DNA of 64,000 nucleotides, taken from the NCBI RefSeq assembly GCF_042643265.1, contig NZ_JBHRRZ010000012.1:62001-126000 (forward strand), given 5' to 3'. The position numbers and the translations under genes were made by a program. Every line of letters begins with the position of its first letter. Within the stretch, counting starts at the first letter, position 1. The notes beneath the pieces are model-generated. The model worked only from the letters and a program-made list of their open reading frames with translations, searched no databases and was not told the DNA's origin. The DNA comes from Virgibacillus_O sediminis. GTDB taxonomy: Bacteria; Bacillota; Bacilli; Bacillales; Amphibacillaceae. Positions 27,618 to 36,888 of this stretch are shown piece after piece.

Positions 27618-29165
27618 ATGATCACACCTTATAACCATGAACCATTTACGGATTTTACCGTGGAGAAAAATAAGAAAGCAATGGAAGCAGCGCTAATGCA
27701 AGTAGAATCTGAGCTTGGAAATAATCACGACCTACTCGTCGGTGGAGAACGCATCTCAACAGAGGAGAAAATCGTGTCTATAAACCCAGCTAATAAAGAA
27801 GAAGTTGTTGGAACTGTTTCCAAGGCAAATCAGGAAATTGCTGAAAAGGCTATTCAAACAGCATATGAAGCCTTCCAAGCCTGGAAATTTACAAGTGCCA
27901 TTGATCGCGCCAATATCTTAATGCGTGCAGCACAAATTGTTCGTCGCAGAAAGCATGAATTTTCCGCACTGTTAATAAAAGAAGCAGGAAAGCCTTGGAA
28001 GGAAGCGGATGCTGACACAGCTGAGGCAATTGACTTTATGGAATATTATGCACGTCAGATGATTGAACTTGAAAGAGGAAAAGAAATTAAGAGCCGTCCA
28101 GGTGAATTCAATCGATACTTCTATGTGCCGACAGGTGTAACCGTCACCATCTCACCATGGAATTTCGCTTTTGCTATTATGGCTGGAACAACGGTGGCAC
28201 CACTGGTTACAGGAAACACCGTACTGCTGAAACCTGCCAGTGCCACGCCTGTGATTGCTGCCAAATTTGTGGAAGTTTTACAGGAAGCGGGTGTACCGGA
28301 AGGCGTAATCAACTTCATCCCGGGAAGCGGTGCTGAAGTTGGCGACTATCTTATTGAACATCCTAAAACTTCACTCATTACATTCACCGGATCCCGTGAT
28401 GTCGGTACAAGAATGTATGAACGTGCTGCAGTCGTCCAAAAAGAACAAAACCATCTAAAACGCGTTATTGTCGAGTTGGGCGGAAAGGACACCGTTGTTG
28501 TAGACAAGGATGCTGACCTTGACCTTGCGGCAGAATCCATTGTTGTTTCGGCATTCGGATTTTCCGGACAAAAGTGTTCTGCGGGATCTCGTGTTGTGGT
28601 CCTTGAAGATGTTTACGATGAAGTTCTTGAAAAAGTTATTAAACTGACAAATGAACTCACCGTCGGCGAAGCAAAATCCAATGATATTTATATGGGACCC
28701 GTTGTCGACCAAAGTGCTTATGACAAAATTATGGAATATATTGAAATCGGAAAAGAAGAAGGCCGCCTTGTTGCAGGTGGTGAAGGTGACGATTCCAAAG
28801 GTTTCTTCATCCAACCAACTGCATTCGCTGATGTGGATATCGATGCACGGATTATGCAGGAGGAAATCTTCGGGCCTGTCGTTGCTTTCGCTAAAGCAAG
28901 AGACTTTGACCATGCCCTGGAACTCGCAAATAACTCAGAGTACGGCTTAACAGGTGCGGTCATCACCAACAACCGTGCCCATATCAACCAAGCAACCATG
29001 GAGTTCCATGTTGGTAATTTATACTTCAACCGTAATTGCACAGGCGCCATCGTCGGTTATCATCCATTTGGCGGATTTAAGATGTCAGGAACCGACTCCA
29101 AAGCAGGTGGGCCAGACTATTTAACACTTCACATGCTGGCCAGAACCGTTTCAGAAATGTACTAG
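27618..29165 (+). CDS. rocA: L-glutamate gamma-semialdehyde (1-pyrroline-5-carboxylate) dehydrogenase
   Basis: 515 residues; ATG after TTGGAGGGGATACC. Family motifs: the N-terminus MITPYNHEPFTDFTVE typical of RocA, the NAD-binding segment TISPWNFAFAIMAGTTVAPL, ITFTGSRDVG, the catalytic Glu in VIVELGGKD and the catalytic Cys in GFSGQKCSAGSR. Length equals that of Bacillus RocA. It oxidises glutamate semialdehyde to glutamate with NAD+, joining arginine, ornithine and proline breakdown. First gene of the roc operon, under sigma-54 and RocR control. A hairpin without T run follows it. Confidence 0.96.
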   Translation: MITPYNHEPFTDFTVEKNKKAMEAALMQVESELGNNHDLLVGGERISTEEKIVSINPANKEEVVGTVSKANQEIAEKAIQTAYEAFQAWKFTSAIDRANILMRAAQIVRRRKHEFSALLIKEAGKPWKEADADTAEAIDFMEYYARQMIELERGKEIKSRPGEFNRYFYVPTGVTVTISPWNFAFAIMAGTTVAPLVTGNTVLLKPASATPVIAAKFVEVLQEAGVPEGVINFIPGSGAEVGDYLIEHPKTSLITFTGSRDVGTRMYERAAVVQKEQNHLKRVIVELGGKDTVVVDKDADLDLAAESIVVSAFGFSGQKCSAGSRVVVLEDVYDEVLEKVIKLTNELTVGEAKSNDIYMGPVVDQSAYDKIMEYIEIGKEEGRLVAGGEGDDSKGFFIQPTAFADVDIDARIMQEEIFGPVVAFAKARDFDHALELANNSEYGLTGAVITNNRAHINQATMEFHVGNLYFNRNCTGAIVGYHPFGGFKMSGTDSKAGGPDYLTLHMLARTVSEMY

Positions 29166-29175
29166 GATGAAATGC

Positions 29176-29198
29176 GGGTTCCCTCTCACGGGGAACCC
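29176..29198 (+). other. Intercistronic hairpin between rocA and rocD
   Basis: GGGTTCCC pairs with GGGAACCC around a 7-base loop, without a T run. It may protect or process the mRNA between the two genes. Confidence 0.5.
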
Positions 29199-29244
29199 AC
29201 GAACTAAAACCACACTCAAGGACCATCTTTAGGAGGATTCAATT

Positions 29245-30447
29245 ATGACAACAGCTAGTAAAACAAAGGATATTATCGAGCAAACATCGCAATTCGGAGC
29301 ACAGAATTATCACCCGCTTCCCATCGTCATTTCAGAGGCAGAAGGCGTGTGGGTAAAAGATCCCGAAGGCAATAAATATATGGATATGTTAAGTGCATAC
29401 TCTGCTGTTAACCAAGGTCATAGAAACCCAAAAATTATCGAGGCATTAAAGAAGCAGGCAGATCGCGTGACCTTGACTTCCCGTGCATTTCATAATGACC
29501 AGCTTGGTTCCTTTTACCAAAAAGTCACGGAATTGACCGGTAAAGACATAGTTCTGCCGATGAACACTGGTGCAGAAGCTGTTGAGACAGCTGTTAAGAC
29601 TGCAAGAAGATGGGCATACGACAGAAAGGGCATTCCTGAGGGACAGGCGGAAATCATCGCATGTGAAGGTAACTTCCATGGCAGGACAATGACAGCGGTT
29701 TCCTTGTCATCCGACCAGGATAACAAACGAGGATTTGGGCCCATGCTGCCAGGTATCAAGGTGATTCCTTACGGGGACATCAACGCATTAAAAGAAGCCA
29801 TCACACCCAATACAGCTGGATTTTTACTTGAACCAATCCAGGGGGAAGCTGGGATTATTATCCCGCCAGAGGGTTTCCTGAAAGAAGCATATGAGGTCTG
29901 CAAGGAAGAAAACATATTATTTATTGCAGATGAAATACAGGCTGGCCTTGGTCGGTCAGGAAAAATGTTTGCGTGTGACTGGGAAAACGTCCACCCGGAT
30001 ATGTATATTCTTGGAAAAGCACTTGGCGGCGGAGTGATGCCAATCTCATGTGTAGTTGCTGATGAAGATGTTTTAGGTGTATTCAACCCTGGTTCACACG
30101 GTTCAACGTTCGGTGGCAATCCGCTTGCCAGTGCTGTTGCAGTTGCCGCATTAGAAGTTATTGAAGATGATAAATTAGCAGACCGCTCTCTAGAACTCGG
30201 CAACTATTTTCAAAATAAACTAAAGGAAATTGATAATCCTGTCATTAAGGAAGTACGAGGAAAAGGTTTGTTTGTAGGGGTGGAATTAGAGCAACCCGCC
30301 CGCCCATTCTGTGAAAAGCTGAAAGCAGAGGGATTGCTCTGTAAAGAAACACATGATACCGTAATTCGTTTTGCACCGCCGCTTATCATAACACAGGAAG
30401 AGCTTGATTGGGCCATCGGTAAGATCCAACAGGTTTTATCTTCATAA
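29245..30447 (+). CDS. rocD: Ornithine aminotransferase
   Basis: 400 residues; ATG after TAGGAGGATTCAATT. Class III aminotransferase motifs: NYHPLPIV and GVWVKDPEGNKYMDML near the N-terminus, NTGAEAVETAVKTARRW, LFIADEIQAGLGRSGKMF and the PLP lysine in ILGKALGGGVMPIS. It transfers the delta-amino group of ornithine to 2-oxoglutarate, giving glutamate semialdehyde, which the upstream dehydrogenase oxidises. No separate promoter is seen before it, so it is co-transcribed with rocA. Confidence 0.96.
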   Translation: MTTASKTKDIIEQTSQFGAQNYHPLPIVISEAEGVWVKDPEGNKYMDMLSAYSAVNQGHRNPKIIEALKKQADRVTLTSRAFHNDQLGSFYQKVTELTGKDIVLPMNTGAEAVETAVKTARRWAYDRKGIPEGQAEIIACEGNFHGRTMTAVSLSSDQDNKRGFGPMLPGIKVIPYGDINALKEAITPNTAGFLLEPIQGEAGIIIPPEGFLKEAYEVCKEENILFIADEIQAGLGRSGKMFACDWENVHPDMYILGKALGGGVMPISCVVADEDVLGVFNPGSHGSTFGGNPLASAVAVAALEVIEDDKLADRSLELGNYFQNKLKEIDNPVIKEVRGKGLFVGVELEQPARPFCEKLKAEGLLCKETHDTVIRFAPPLIITQEELDWAIGKIQQVLSS

Positions 30448-30483
30448 TAGGTTTGACTATAACGCTATTCCGAGGTGGATATA

Positions 30484-31770
30484 ATGGGAACTACATCTGT
30501 GCTAGAAGAAAAGCATCTAACTGTACAGGAAGAGTCTTTGGAACTGTTTAATTCGACACAAACGATTATTCATGAGGCTTTGCATTATCTAGGTTATCCG
30601 GAGGAAATGTATGAGGTTTTGAAAGAGCCATTACGAATGCTTACCGTACGCATCCCTGTCAGAATGGATGATGGAAAAATCAAAGTGTTCACCGGTTATC
30701 GCTCCCAGCACAATGATGCAGTAGGCCCCACAAAAGGCGGCGTAAGATTTCATCCAGAAGTCAATGAAACAGATGTAAAAGCGTTATCCATGTGGATGAG
30801 TTTAAAATGCGGGATTGTCGATTTGCCTTATGGCGGTGGGAAAGGCGGAATTGCTTGCGATCCCAGGGAGATGTCTTTCCGTGAACTAGAAGGATTAAGC
30901 CGGGGTTATGTTCGCGCGATCAGTCAGGTTGTCGGTCCAACAAAAGATATACCAGCTCCAGATGTATTCACAAACCCGCAAATCATGGCTTGGATGATGG
31001 ATGAATACAGTCGTATCCGTGAATTCGATTCCCCAGGGTTCATCACTGGAAAACCGGTTGTTCTTGGAGGTTCACACGGCCGAGAAACGGCTACAGCAAG
31101 AGGGGTAACAATATGTGTGGAAGAAGCAGCGAAAAAACGTGGAATTGAGTTAACCAATGCTCGGATCGTTATTCAGGGATTTGGAAATGCAGGGAGCTAC
31201 CTAGCTAAATTCATGCATGATGCTGGTGCAAAAGTGGTCGGAATATCCGATGCTTATGGGGCACTTTATGATCAGGACGGACTGGATGTTGATTATCTAC
31301 TCGATCGCCGTGACAGCTATGGAACGGTTACCAACTTATTCAATAACAGAATTACGAATGAGGAATTGCTAGAAAAGGAATGTGACATTCTCATCCCTGC
31401 TGCGATTGCCAATCAAATCACTAAAAAGAATGCGAAAAACATTAAAGCATCTATTGTAGTGGAGGCCGCAAACGGTCCAACAACATTGGAAGCGACCAAA
31501 ATATTGACTAAACGTGGAATTTTACTTGTTCCCGATGTGCTCGCAAGCTCCGGTGGTGTGACCGTCTCCTACTTTGAATGGGTGCAGAACAACCAGGGTT
31601 ATTATTGGGGCGAAGAAGAGATCTTAGCAAAATTACGTACTGTTCTAGTCGATTCATTCGAAAAAGTTTATACATCTGCTAGTCAGCACCAGGTAGATAT
31701 GCGTCTAGCAGCCTATATTGTCGGCATCAGAAAAATGGCAGAGGCCTCCCGTTTTAGAGGATGGGTGTAA
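30484..31770 (+). CDS. rocG: NAD-type glutamate dehydrogenase (RocG/GudB type)
   Basis: 428 residues from the ATG at 30484 after CCGAGGTGGATATA; an in-frame GTG at 30475 lies within that site. Motifs: GYRSQHNDAVGPTKGGVRFHP, the catalytic Lys in LPYGGGKGGI, PAPDVFTNPQIMAWMMDEY and the NAD-binding VIQGFGNAGSY. It deaminates glutamate to 2-oxoglutarate and ammonium, completing ornithine breakdown. It belongs to the catabolic RocG/GudB group. Position in the roc operon supports RocG, although Bacillus subtilis rocG is a separate unit. Confidence 0.92.
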   Translation: MGTTSVLEEKHLTVQEESLELFNSTQTIIHEALHYLGYPEEMYEVLKEPLRMLTVRIPVRMDDGKIKVFTGYRSQHNDAVGPTKGGVRFHPEVNETDVKALSMWMSLKCGIVDLPYGGGKGGIACDPREMSFRELEGLSRGYVRAISQVVGPTKDIPAPDVFTNPQIMAWMMDEYSRIREFDSPGFITGKPVVLGGSHGRETATARGVTICVEEAAKKRGIELTNARIVIQGFGNAGSYLAKFMHDAGAKVVGISDAYGALYDQDGLDVDYLLDRRDSYGTVTNLFNNRITNEELLEKECDILIPAAIANQITKKNAKNIKASIVVEAANGPTTLEATKILTKRGILLVPDVLASSGGVTVSYFEWVQNNQGYYWGEEEILAKLRTVLVDSFEKVYTSASQHQVDMRLAAYIVGIRKMAEASRFRGWV

Positions 31771-31841
31771 AGGAGCTTTAAAGTCCGAGTGAGAGTTTCC
31801 CCAAATTACAGAATAAATTCTTAAACAGGAAGGGTGAAATT

Positions 31842-32096
31842 ATGAAGGAAGTCTTCCATACGATTTACAGTCCCAGCCATGGTACCGTGGAAAAAGTTTT
31901 CATTCAACCAGAGTCATACGTTTATGAATGGGAAAAATTGTTTTTGATCAGGAGTCATGAACAAAAGGAAAAGGAAGTGTGTATAGGAGTAAGCGGAACT
32001 GTCAGTTCTGTGGAAATTTCAGTGGGCCAAGAGGGAAGCCCTGATACACCTTTAGCTATCATTAAAGATGATTTGCAAATAACCGGTAGTGATTGA
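31842..32096 (+). CDS. Small protein resembling a biotinyl/lipoyl-domain fold, no attachment lysine
   Basis: 84 residues; ATG after CAGGAAGGGTGAAATT. Two half-motifs resemble a lipoyl/biotinyl hammerhead: IYSPSHGTVEKVFIQPESYVYEWEKLFLI and IGVSGTVSSVEISVGQEGSPDTPLAIIKDD. The usual (E/D)-(A/M)-(M)-K-(M/A) turn that carries biotin or lipoate is absent; the turn is replaced by a charged stretch (RSHEQKEKEVC). It is the last gene downstream of rocG, 71 bases away, without a promoter of its own that I can see. It may be a regulatory or scaffolding relative of carrier domains. Function unknown. Confidence 0.7.
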   Translation: MKEVFHTIYSPSHGTVEKVFIQPESYVYEWEKLFLIRSHEQKEKEVCIGVSGTVSSVEISVGQEGSPDTPLAIIKDDLQITGSD

Positions 32097-32103
32097 TCTC
32101 CTT

Positions 32104-32140
32104 GTTGGTAGGGGAATGGAATTTATGCTCCCCCACCAAC
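32104..32140 (+). terminator. Hairpin ending the roc operon
   Basis: GTTGGTAGGGG pairs with CCCCCACCAAC, 8 bases after the last stop. The following sequence is only moderately T-rich. Confidence 0.55.
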
Positions 32141-32176
32141 CTAATTATATAGAGAGACTCCATGTAAACAACTGAG

Positions 32177-32217
32177 GGTCCAACCAAATGCAAGGCCTCT
32201 GCACTTGGTTGGGCCCT
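32177..32217 (-). terminator. Hairpin at the convergent junction, end of the kinase transcript
   Basis: GGGTCCAACCAAATGCA faces TGCACTTGGTTGGGCCC (17 bases, one or two G-T pairs, short loop). It lies about 45 bases past the stop of the minus-strand kinase gene. The T run is weak. Confidence 0.55.
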
Positions 32218-32262
32218 CGCCATTCTCTTCCCCTCCACCATTTCAAGGCAATACAAATATTC

Positions 32263-33309
32263 TTAAAGCAGCTTATTATCCTTCGCTTCTTCCGCCATTT
32301 CTATCAAGTTATTAACCCCTTGCTGCAGGGTCGAAAAGCGATCATCTTTCACCTCGCCGATTTCCCATCGGTGATAGAGCTGCTGCATAATGCCCGCCAG
32401 CTTATAGAATCCGAATGTTAAATAGAAATCCATATTGGAGACATCCATGCCGGAAACTTTCGTATACCTCTCTAAAAATTCTCTTCGGCTGTAGAAGCCC
32501 GGCATACTGGTAATGGAAGAAATTCCAGTATAGGGGTCCCCCTCTCCGCTCCAATAGGCAAGCGTGGAACCAAGATCTGTCAGCGGATCGCCAATCGTAG
32601 CCATTTCCCAGTCAAAAACACCGATAATTTTACCGGGGTCATCCCGGTCGAACATCATATTGTTCAATTTAAAGTCATTGTGAATGACCGAAACCTTATT
32701 GTTTTCAGGGATATTATCGGCCAGCCACTTCTCCAAATCTTCCACGTTCCGAAGGCCGCTAGTTTTAGCCCGATCCAGTCTTTTTTTCCATCCGACTACC
32801 TGTCTCTCCACATAGCCATCTGGTTTCCCAAGGCTTTCTAAGCCAGCTTCCTTAACATCGATGTTCTGCAGCTGGGAAAGTGCTGCAATAATTGCTTCTG
32901 ACATTTGTTTACCAACATCTGGATAATTGCCAAACTCCTCAGGGATTTCCCTATCCACTACCACGCCATCTTTCTTTTCCATAAGATAGAAATGCTTATC
33001 CATAATTTCATCGTCTTCACTGTAAATATACGGTTTCGGGGCATACGGATAGACAGGATGAATTTTTTCTAAAATCCGGTACTCCCGCTGCATATCATGC
33101 GCCTTCGGAGGAATGTAGCCAAATGGCGGCCTTCTGAGCACCGCTTTCCAATCCCCTATTTGTATCATATAGGTCAAATTGGAAAATCCTTCTGTGAATT
33201 TTTGAACCCTCATTTCCCGATCAGGTAAACCTTCTATATGTGCACGCAAGTATTTCTCCACGTTGGCCCAATCTATTGCATGCACTGTTTTTTCCCTTTT
33301 CATAGGCAA
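32263..33309 (-). CDS. APH/ACAD10-11-type phosphotransferase (putative hydroxyacyl-CoA kinase), copy 1
   Basis: 348 residues. N-terminal signature FTEGFSNLTYMIQIGDWKAVLRRPPFGYIPPKAHDMQRE, then the kinase catalytic loop VIHNDFKLNNMMF (HNDxKxxN) and the metal-binding DWEMATIGDPLTDLGSTLAYW. This subgroup of the aminoglycoside/choline kinase fold is the one fused to acyl-CoA dehydrogenases in ACAD10/11 and stand-alone as LvaA of Pseudomonas levulinate catabolism; those enzymes phosphorylate the hydroxyl of 4-hydroxyacyl-CoA. It is the last gene of a run with enoyl-CoA hydratase and TetR. A paralogue lies at 37979-39055. The acyl substrate is inferred, not seen. Confidence 0.82.
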   Translation of the reverse strand: MPMKREKTVHAIDWANVEKYLRAHIEGLPDREMRVQKFTEGFSNLTYMIQIGDWKAVLRRPPFGYIPPKAHDMQREYRILEKIHPVYPYAPKPYIYSEDDEIMDKHFYLMEKKDGVVVDREIPEEFGNYPDVGKQMSEAIIAALSQLQNIDVKEAGLESLGKPDGYVERQVVGWKKRLDRAKTSGLRNVEDLEKWLADNIPENNKVSVIHNDFKLNNMMFDRDDPGKIIGVFDWEMATIGDPLTDLGSTLAYWSGEGDPYTGISSITSMPGFYSRREFLERYTKVSGMDVSNMDFYLTFGFYKLAGIMQQLYHRWEIGEVKDDRFSTLQQGVNNLIEMAEEAKDNKLL

Positions 33310-33375
33310 GTGACGTGCACCTCCATCTTTACTGGCTACCTACTACCCTAAGATTAAACTAGTAAGCTTTCCATT

Positions 33376-34143
33376 TTATTTATGAGTAAAAACTGGCTGG
33401 CGCTTTTCGATAAAGGCACGGACCCCTTCTTTCGCGTCATCGGTAACAAAAAGTTCATCAAATAATTGTTTTTCCAATCGCAATCCCTCTTCTAAAGGGA
33501 GATTGCTTCCCTTGTTGATCAGGTGCTTTATCCGGCTTAATGACTGCAGTGACTTTCCGGCAAATTTCCGGGCAAGTTCTTCCGCTTCCCTGCCGCCATT
33601 TCCTTTGCCAACGACTTGATCCACTATCCCTATCCTGTATGCTTCGACTGCCGTCAGTAATTCCCCTGTGAACATAATCTCCTTCGCTTTGGAAGCACCG
33701 ATCAGTCTGGGAAGACGCTGTGTTCCACCCGCACCTGGAAGCAGACCAAGGTTCACTTCAGGCAGGCCCACCTTTATGTGATCCTCCGCAATCCGGATAT
33801 CACATACCAATGCAAGCTCCAATCCTCCACCAAGTGTGAAACCATTCAGCAGGGCTATAGTCGGTTTCGGGATATTTTCAATCTTTGAAAATACCTCGTG
33901 GACATCTATTTCATCTTTTTGTTTACCTCTATCAGGAAACTCTTTTATATCCGCACCAGCCATGAATGCACGTTCCCCTGCCCCCCGCAAAATAATGGAG
34001 ATGACTTCCCTGTCTTCTTTTAACTCATTGAATACTTCATCCAATTCCTTTGCCACTTTATTACTCAAAACATTCATTGGCGGATTATCGATCACGACGG
34101 TCGCAATTCCATTCTCTTTTGTCACAGACAGCAACTCTGCCAT
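33376..34143 (-). CDS. Enoyl-CoA hydratase/isomerase (crotonase family)
   Basis: 255 residues; ATG after GAGGAGTGGTTAA. Crotonase motifs: VVIDNPPMNVLSNKV, the oxyanion-hole segment AFMAGADIKEFP, IAALNGF-type KPTIALLNGFTLGGGLELALVCDIRIA and the catalytic Glu region GLPEVNLGLLPGAGGTQRLPRLIG. It hydrates trans-2-enoyl-CoA in beta-oxidation. It lies between the TetR regulator and kinase copy 1 in the same orientation. TTGAAT-N4-ATTCAA, a possible operator, lies about 50 bases upstream of the start. Confidence 0.9.
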   Translation of the reverse strand: MAELLSVTKENGIATVVIDNPPMNVLSNKVAKELDEVFNELKEDREVISIILRGAGERAFMAGADIKEFPDRGKQKDEIDVHEVFSKIENIPKPTIALLNGFTLGGGLELALVCDIRIAEDHIKVGLPEVNLGLLPGAGGTQRLPRLIGASKAKEIMFTGELLTAVEAYRIGIVDQVVGKGNGGREAEELARKFAGKSLQSLSRIKHLINKGSNLPLEEGLRLEKQLFDELFVTDDAKEGVRAFIEKRQPVFTHK

Positions 34144-34189
34144 TTAACCACTCCTCAGGTCTGGAAAATTATTTTGAACGCAGCATTTA

Positions 34190-34210
34190 ATTTTGAATAT
34201 AAATTCAACC
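34190..34210 (-). promoter_or_regulatory. Possible TetR/FadR-type operator upstream of the enoyl-CoA hydratase gene
   Basis: TTGAAT-ATAA-ATTCAA is a near-perfect inverted repeat within this interval. Its half-sites resemble those of FadR-type regulators of fatty-acid breakdown. A TetR gene lies just upstream. Confidence 0.4.
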
Positions 34211-34311
34211 AAAAGGCATACGTTTTTAAGGCCAGTCTTACATGGAAGGTCCATCCTTTTCATGTCCCCCTTCCTCTAAGCTGACAGGAAAGAAGCCGGT
34301 CAGAATGTCAT

Positions 34312-34938
34312 TCAATTTTCCGGCTTTTTAAGTATTCTCATAAGGTATTCGGATATGGAATCAGCGATTTCTTTTTGGTCTTTTTCCCCTTCGGATTTGT
34401 ACCACTGGATGACCCAGTTCATCGCTCCCAAGATGATATTCCGGGCAATCTTAATGTCAACGTTGTCAAAATACCCTGAATCGATTCCTTCCAAAATTAT
34501 TTCATCCAACCCTTCCGCATAAAGGGACCGCAGCTCTAGGATGGTATCTAGTTGTTCTCCCTCGAAGAACTGCTCTGGTTTCATCCCTGCCTCAAAGCCA
34601 AACCGCTCAGTTATTAGGTAATCTATATGGGCGGCCATAATTCTCCGTAATTTTTCCTCTGTGGCCGGAACTTCCATCTTAATCGCTTTCATATTTTCTA
34701 TACTTCTTTCCAGAAGCATCTTATAACTTTGATACAGCAGATCCTGTTTATCTTTAAAATAATAATAAACAGATCCCTTGGTCATAAGGAGTTTAGCTGC
34801 AATATCCTCCATGGTAGTAGCATGGTAGCCTTTCTCGGCAATGATAGTAACAGCCGATTTCAGAATCTCCTCTTTCTTCTTCGCTGTTTTTTGTGCCCGC
34901 AACGACAATTTCCTCACTCCTTTGGCAAATTCAGACAT
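34312..34938 (-). CDS. TetR/AcrR-family transcriptional regulator
   Basis: 208 residues. The N-terminal helix-turn-helix reads AKKKEEILKSAVTIIAEKGYHATTMEDIAAKLLMTKGSVYYYFKDKQDLL. The C-terminal ligand domain resembles that of FadR-like TetR proteins (SIENMKAIKM to YLMRILKK). Proteins of this type repress fatty-acid or acyl-CoA catabolic genes and are released by acyl-CoA. It is embedded in the catabolic run between the TRAP permease and the enoyl-CoA hydratase, so it is the obvious candidate regulator of the island. Confidence 0.9.
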   Translation of the reverse strand: MSEFAKGVRKLSLRAQKTAKKKEEILKSAVTIIAEKGYHATTMEDIAAKLLMTKGSVYYYFKDKQDLLYQSYKMLLERSIENMKAIKMEVPATEEKLRRIMAAHIDYLITERFGFEAGMKPEQFFEGEQLDTILELRSLYAEGLDEIILEGIDSGYFDNVDIKIARNIILGAMNWVIQWYKSEGEKDQKEIADSISEYLMRILKKPEN

Positions 34939-35011
34939 ATACTTATATTCATTCTAGCCGTTCATTATTTTATCGTCAATTTAACATTCAAAAGATTGTA
35001 TCGAAAGGGAG

Positions 35012-36295
35012 CTAGTTAAGTAATTCAGGGAGGAATAATGATAGTTGCGGAATATACGTGATGATTAGCATGGTGATAATTAGAGCTCCTAGTATTGGGA
35101 ATAAATACTTGAACGTTCGCTCAAACGGAAGGTCAGAAATTCGTGAGGCGACAAACAAATTAATCCCCATAGGAGGGGTCAACTGCCCCAAAGTTAAATT
35201 AATACTGGCAATAATGCCGAAATGAAGAGGATCTACACCTAAATGCAGAGCAATGGGAATGAGAATGGGAACAAAAATCATTAATGCGGAAACTGTCTCC
35301 ATAAACATACCGACAATTAGTAAAAAAACACTTATGACTAATAGCATGATAAAAGGATTTGTTGTAATTCCTGCTATAAATTGGGAGAGTTGATTAGGGA
35401 TCTGCTCCAGTGATAATATCCTCCCAAATAATGCTGCCACCCCGACCAGAATCATTATCCCTCCACTGACAGCTGAGGCATTCATGAAAATGGATGGAAT
35501 ATCTTTGAAGTTAATCTCTTTATGGATAAATAAGCTAACTAGTAAACTATAGAACACCGCAATAACCGCTGCCTCTGTGGGTGTGAAGACTCCTCCATAA
35601 ATCCCTCCCAGAACCACTATAGGAGCTAATAAGGCAAACTTAGCTTCATTTAGTGATTTCACTACATCGTTGAAGGTCTTCTTTTCTGTACCTGTATAGT
35701 TCTCCTTTTTGCTGATGAAATAGTTTACAATAATTAGTGTCAACCCAATCATCATACCTGGGATAATACCTGCAATGAATAAGTCGCCAATAGAGACATT
35801 TGCTAACACGCCGTACAGAATGAATAGTATACTCGGTGGAATAATCGGTCCCATGGATCCTGCGCTTGCCACCAAAGAAGTGGAATACTCCTTGGAATAG
35901 CCTCTTTCTATCATATACGGAAGCATAATTCCCCCTATTACGGCTACAGTAGCGGGGCCTGATCCTGAGATTGCCGCAAATATAAAACTGGTAATAACCG
36001 TAATAATTCCCAGTCCTCCCGTGAAGGAACCAACCAGCGTCTCCACAAATTGAATGAGCCTTTTAGCTATTCCCCCTTTGCTCATAATATCACCGGCCAG
36101 GATAAATAAAGGAATTGCTATCAGCGGAAGTGAGTCACTTGCTGTGAAAGAAGCGGTAAGATACATATCAATAGTAGCCATATTGTTCACAAGCAGTACG
36201 GCAAGGCTTGAAATACCCAGGGCTATTGCTACCGGCATGTTTGTCGCAATAAGGAGAAAAAATAAGCCAAACAACATTAATAAAGTAAATAGCAA
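35012..36295 (-). CDS. TRAP transporter large permease (DctM type)
   Basis: 427 residues; TTG start after CGAGGTGAGTTAG. About 12 membrane segments with family motifs FLLIATNMPVAIALGISSLAVLL, PLFILAGDIMSKGGIAKRLI, ISGSGPATVAVIGGIMLPYMIERGY, AAAGSMGPIIPPS-type SAGSMGPIIPPSILFILYGVLAN and LTLGQLTPPMGINLFVASRI. It is the ion-coupled translocating subunit of a tripartite carboxylate importer. It follows the small permease by 16 bases. TRAP systems typically import organic acids. Confidence 0.93.
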   Translation of the reverse strand: MLFTLLMLFGLFFLLIATNMPVAIALGISSLAVLLVNNMATIDMYLTASFTASDSLPLIAIPLFILAGDIMSKGGIAKRLIQFVETLVGSFTGGLGIITVITSFIFAAISGSGPATVAVIGGIMLPYMIERGYSKEYSTSLVASAGSMGPIIPPSILFILYGVLANVSIGDLFIAGIIPGMMIGLTLIIVNYFISKKENYTGTEKKTFNDVVKSLNEAKFALLAPIVVLGGIYGGVFTPTEAAVIAVFYSLLVSLFIHKEINFKDIPSIFMNASAVSGGIMILVGVAALFGRILSLEQIPNQLSQFIAGITTNPFIMLLVISVFLLIVGMFMETVSALMIFVPILIPIALHLGVDPLHFGIIASINLTLGQLTPPMGINLFVASRISDLPFERTFKYLFPILGALIITMLIITYIPQLSLFLPELLN

Positions 36296-36311
36296 CTAAC
36301 TCACCTCGAAT

Positions 36312-36794
36312 CTAACTTCCTGACTTAATATCTTTAAAGGCCAAGTATTCTGTCTGCAATAGTCTCATTGCCATTAGCGCATAACCAATTGGTATGGATA
36401 GATAGATCACACCAACCGGAATTCTCATTGCTGATGATAAATTTGTGCTATCCTGCAACATGCCAATACTGTATTGAAAACCCATAAATGCAATAAATAA
36501 TGAAAAAAGAAACCAAAGCAGATTACCCAGGAACTTTAGGTGGGGACGAATTTTCTTCGGCCATACTAATATAAATGCTTCGATTCGAATGTGAGTTTTT
36601 TCCACAATTGCGTAGCTTGAAGAAATGAAGATAAACCAAATAAAGAGATACCGGGATAATTCAGAAGCAATACGAAAGGAATCGTTGAATATATACCTTG
36701 CTACAATTTCCATACCCATAACAATAGTGATAAGGGACAGTAACACGAAACATATATATCCTTCTATTGGTGTCTTCTTCCATACCTTCACCAA
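36312..36794 (-). CDS. TRAP transporter small permease (DctQ type)
   Basis: 160 residues; TTG start after GGGAGGTGAATCC. Four hydrophobic helices with VARYIFNDSFRIASELSRYLFIWFIFISSSYAI and ...HIRIEAF, the typical DctQ pattern. It associates with the large permease. It is separated from the binding-protein gene by a strong stem-loop. Confidence 0.9.
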   Translation of the reverse strand: MVKVWKKTPIEGYICFVLLSLITIVMGMEIVARYIFNDSFRIASELSRYLFIWFIFISSSYAIVEKTHIRIEAFILVWPKKIRPHLKFLGNLLWFLFSLFIAFMGFQYSIGMLQDSTNLSSAMRIPVGVIYLSIPIGYALMAMRLLQTEYLAFKDIKSGS

Positions 36795-36824
36795 GGATTC
36801 ACCTCCCTTAAGTAGTTGCCGAAA

Positions 36825-36865
36825 ATCTCTTCACAGAGATTTTTATTTCGTCTCTGTGGAGAGAT
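36825..36865 (-). other. Stem-loop between TRAP binding-protein and permease genes
   Basis: ATCTCTTCACAGAGA faces TCTCTGTGGAGAGAT (15 bp, one mismatch, about 11-base loop). It lies 25-65 bases after the binding-protein stop and probably keeps permease mRNA below binding-protein mRNA. Confidence 0.6.
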
Positions 36866-36888
36866 ATTTCTAACGGCTTGCTACATAA

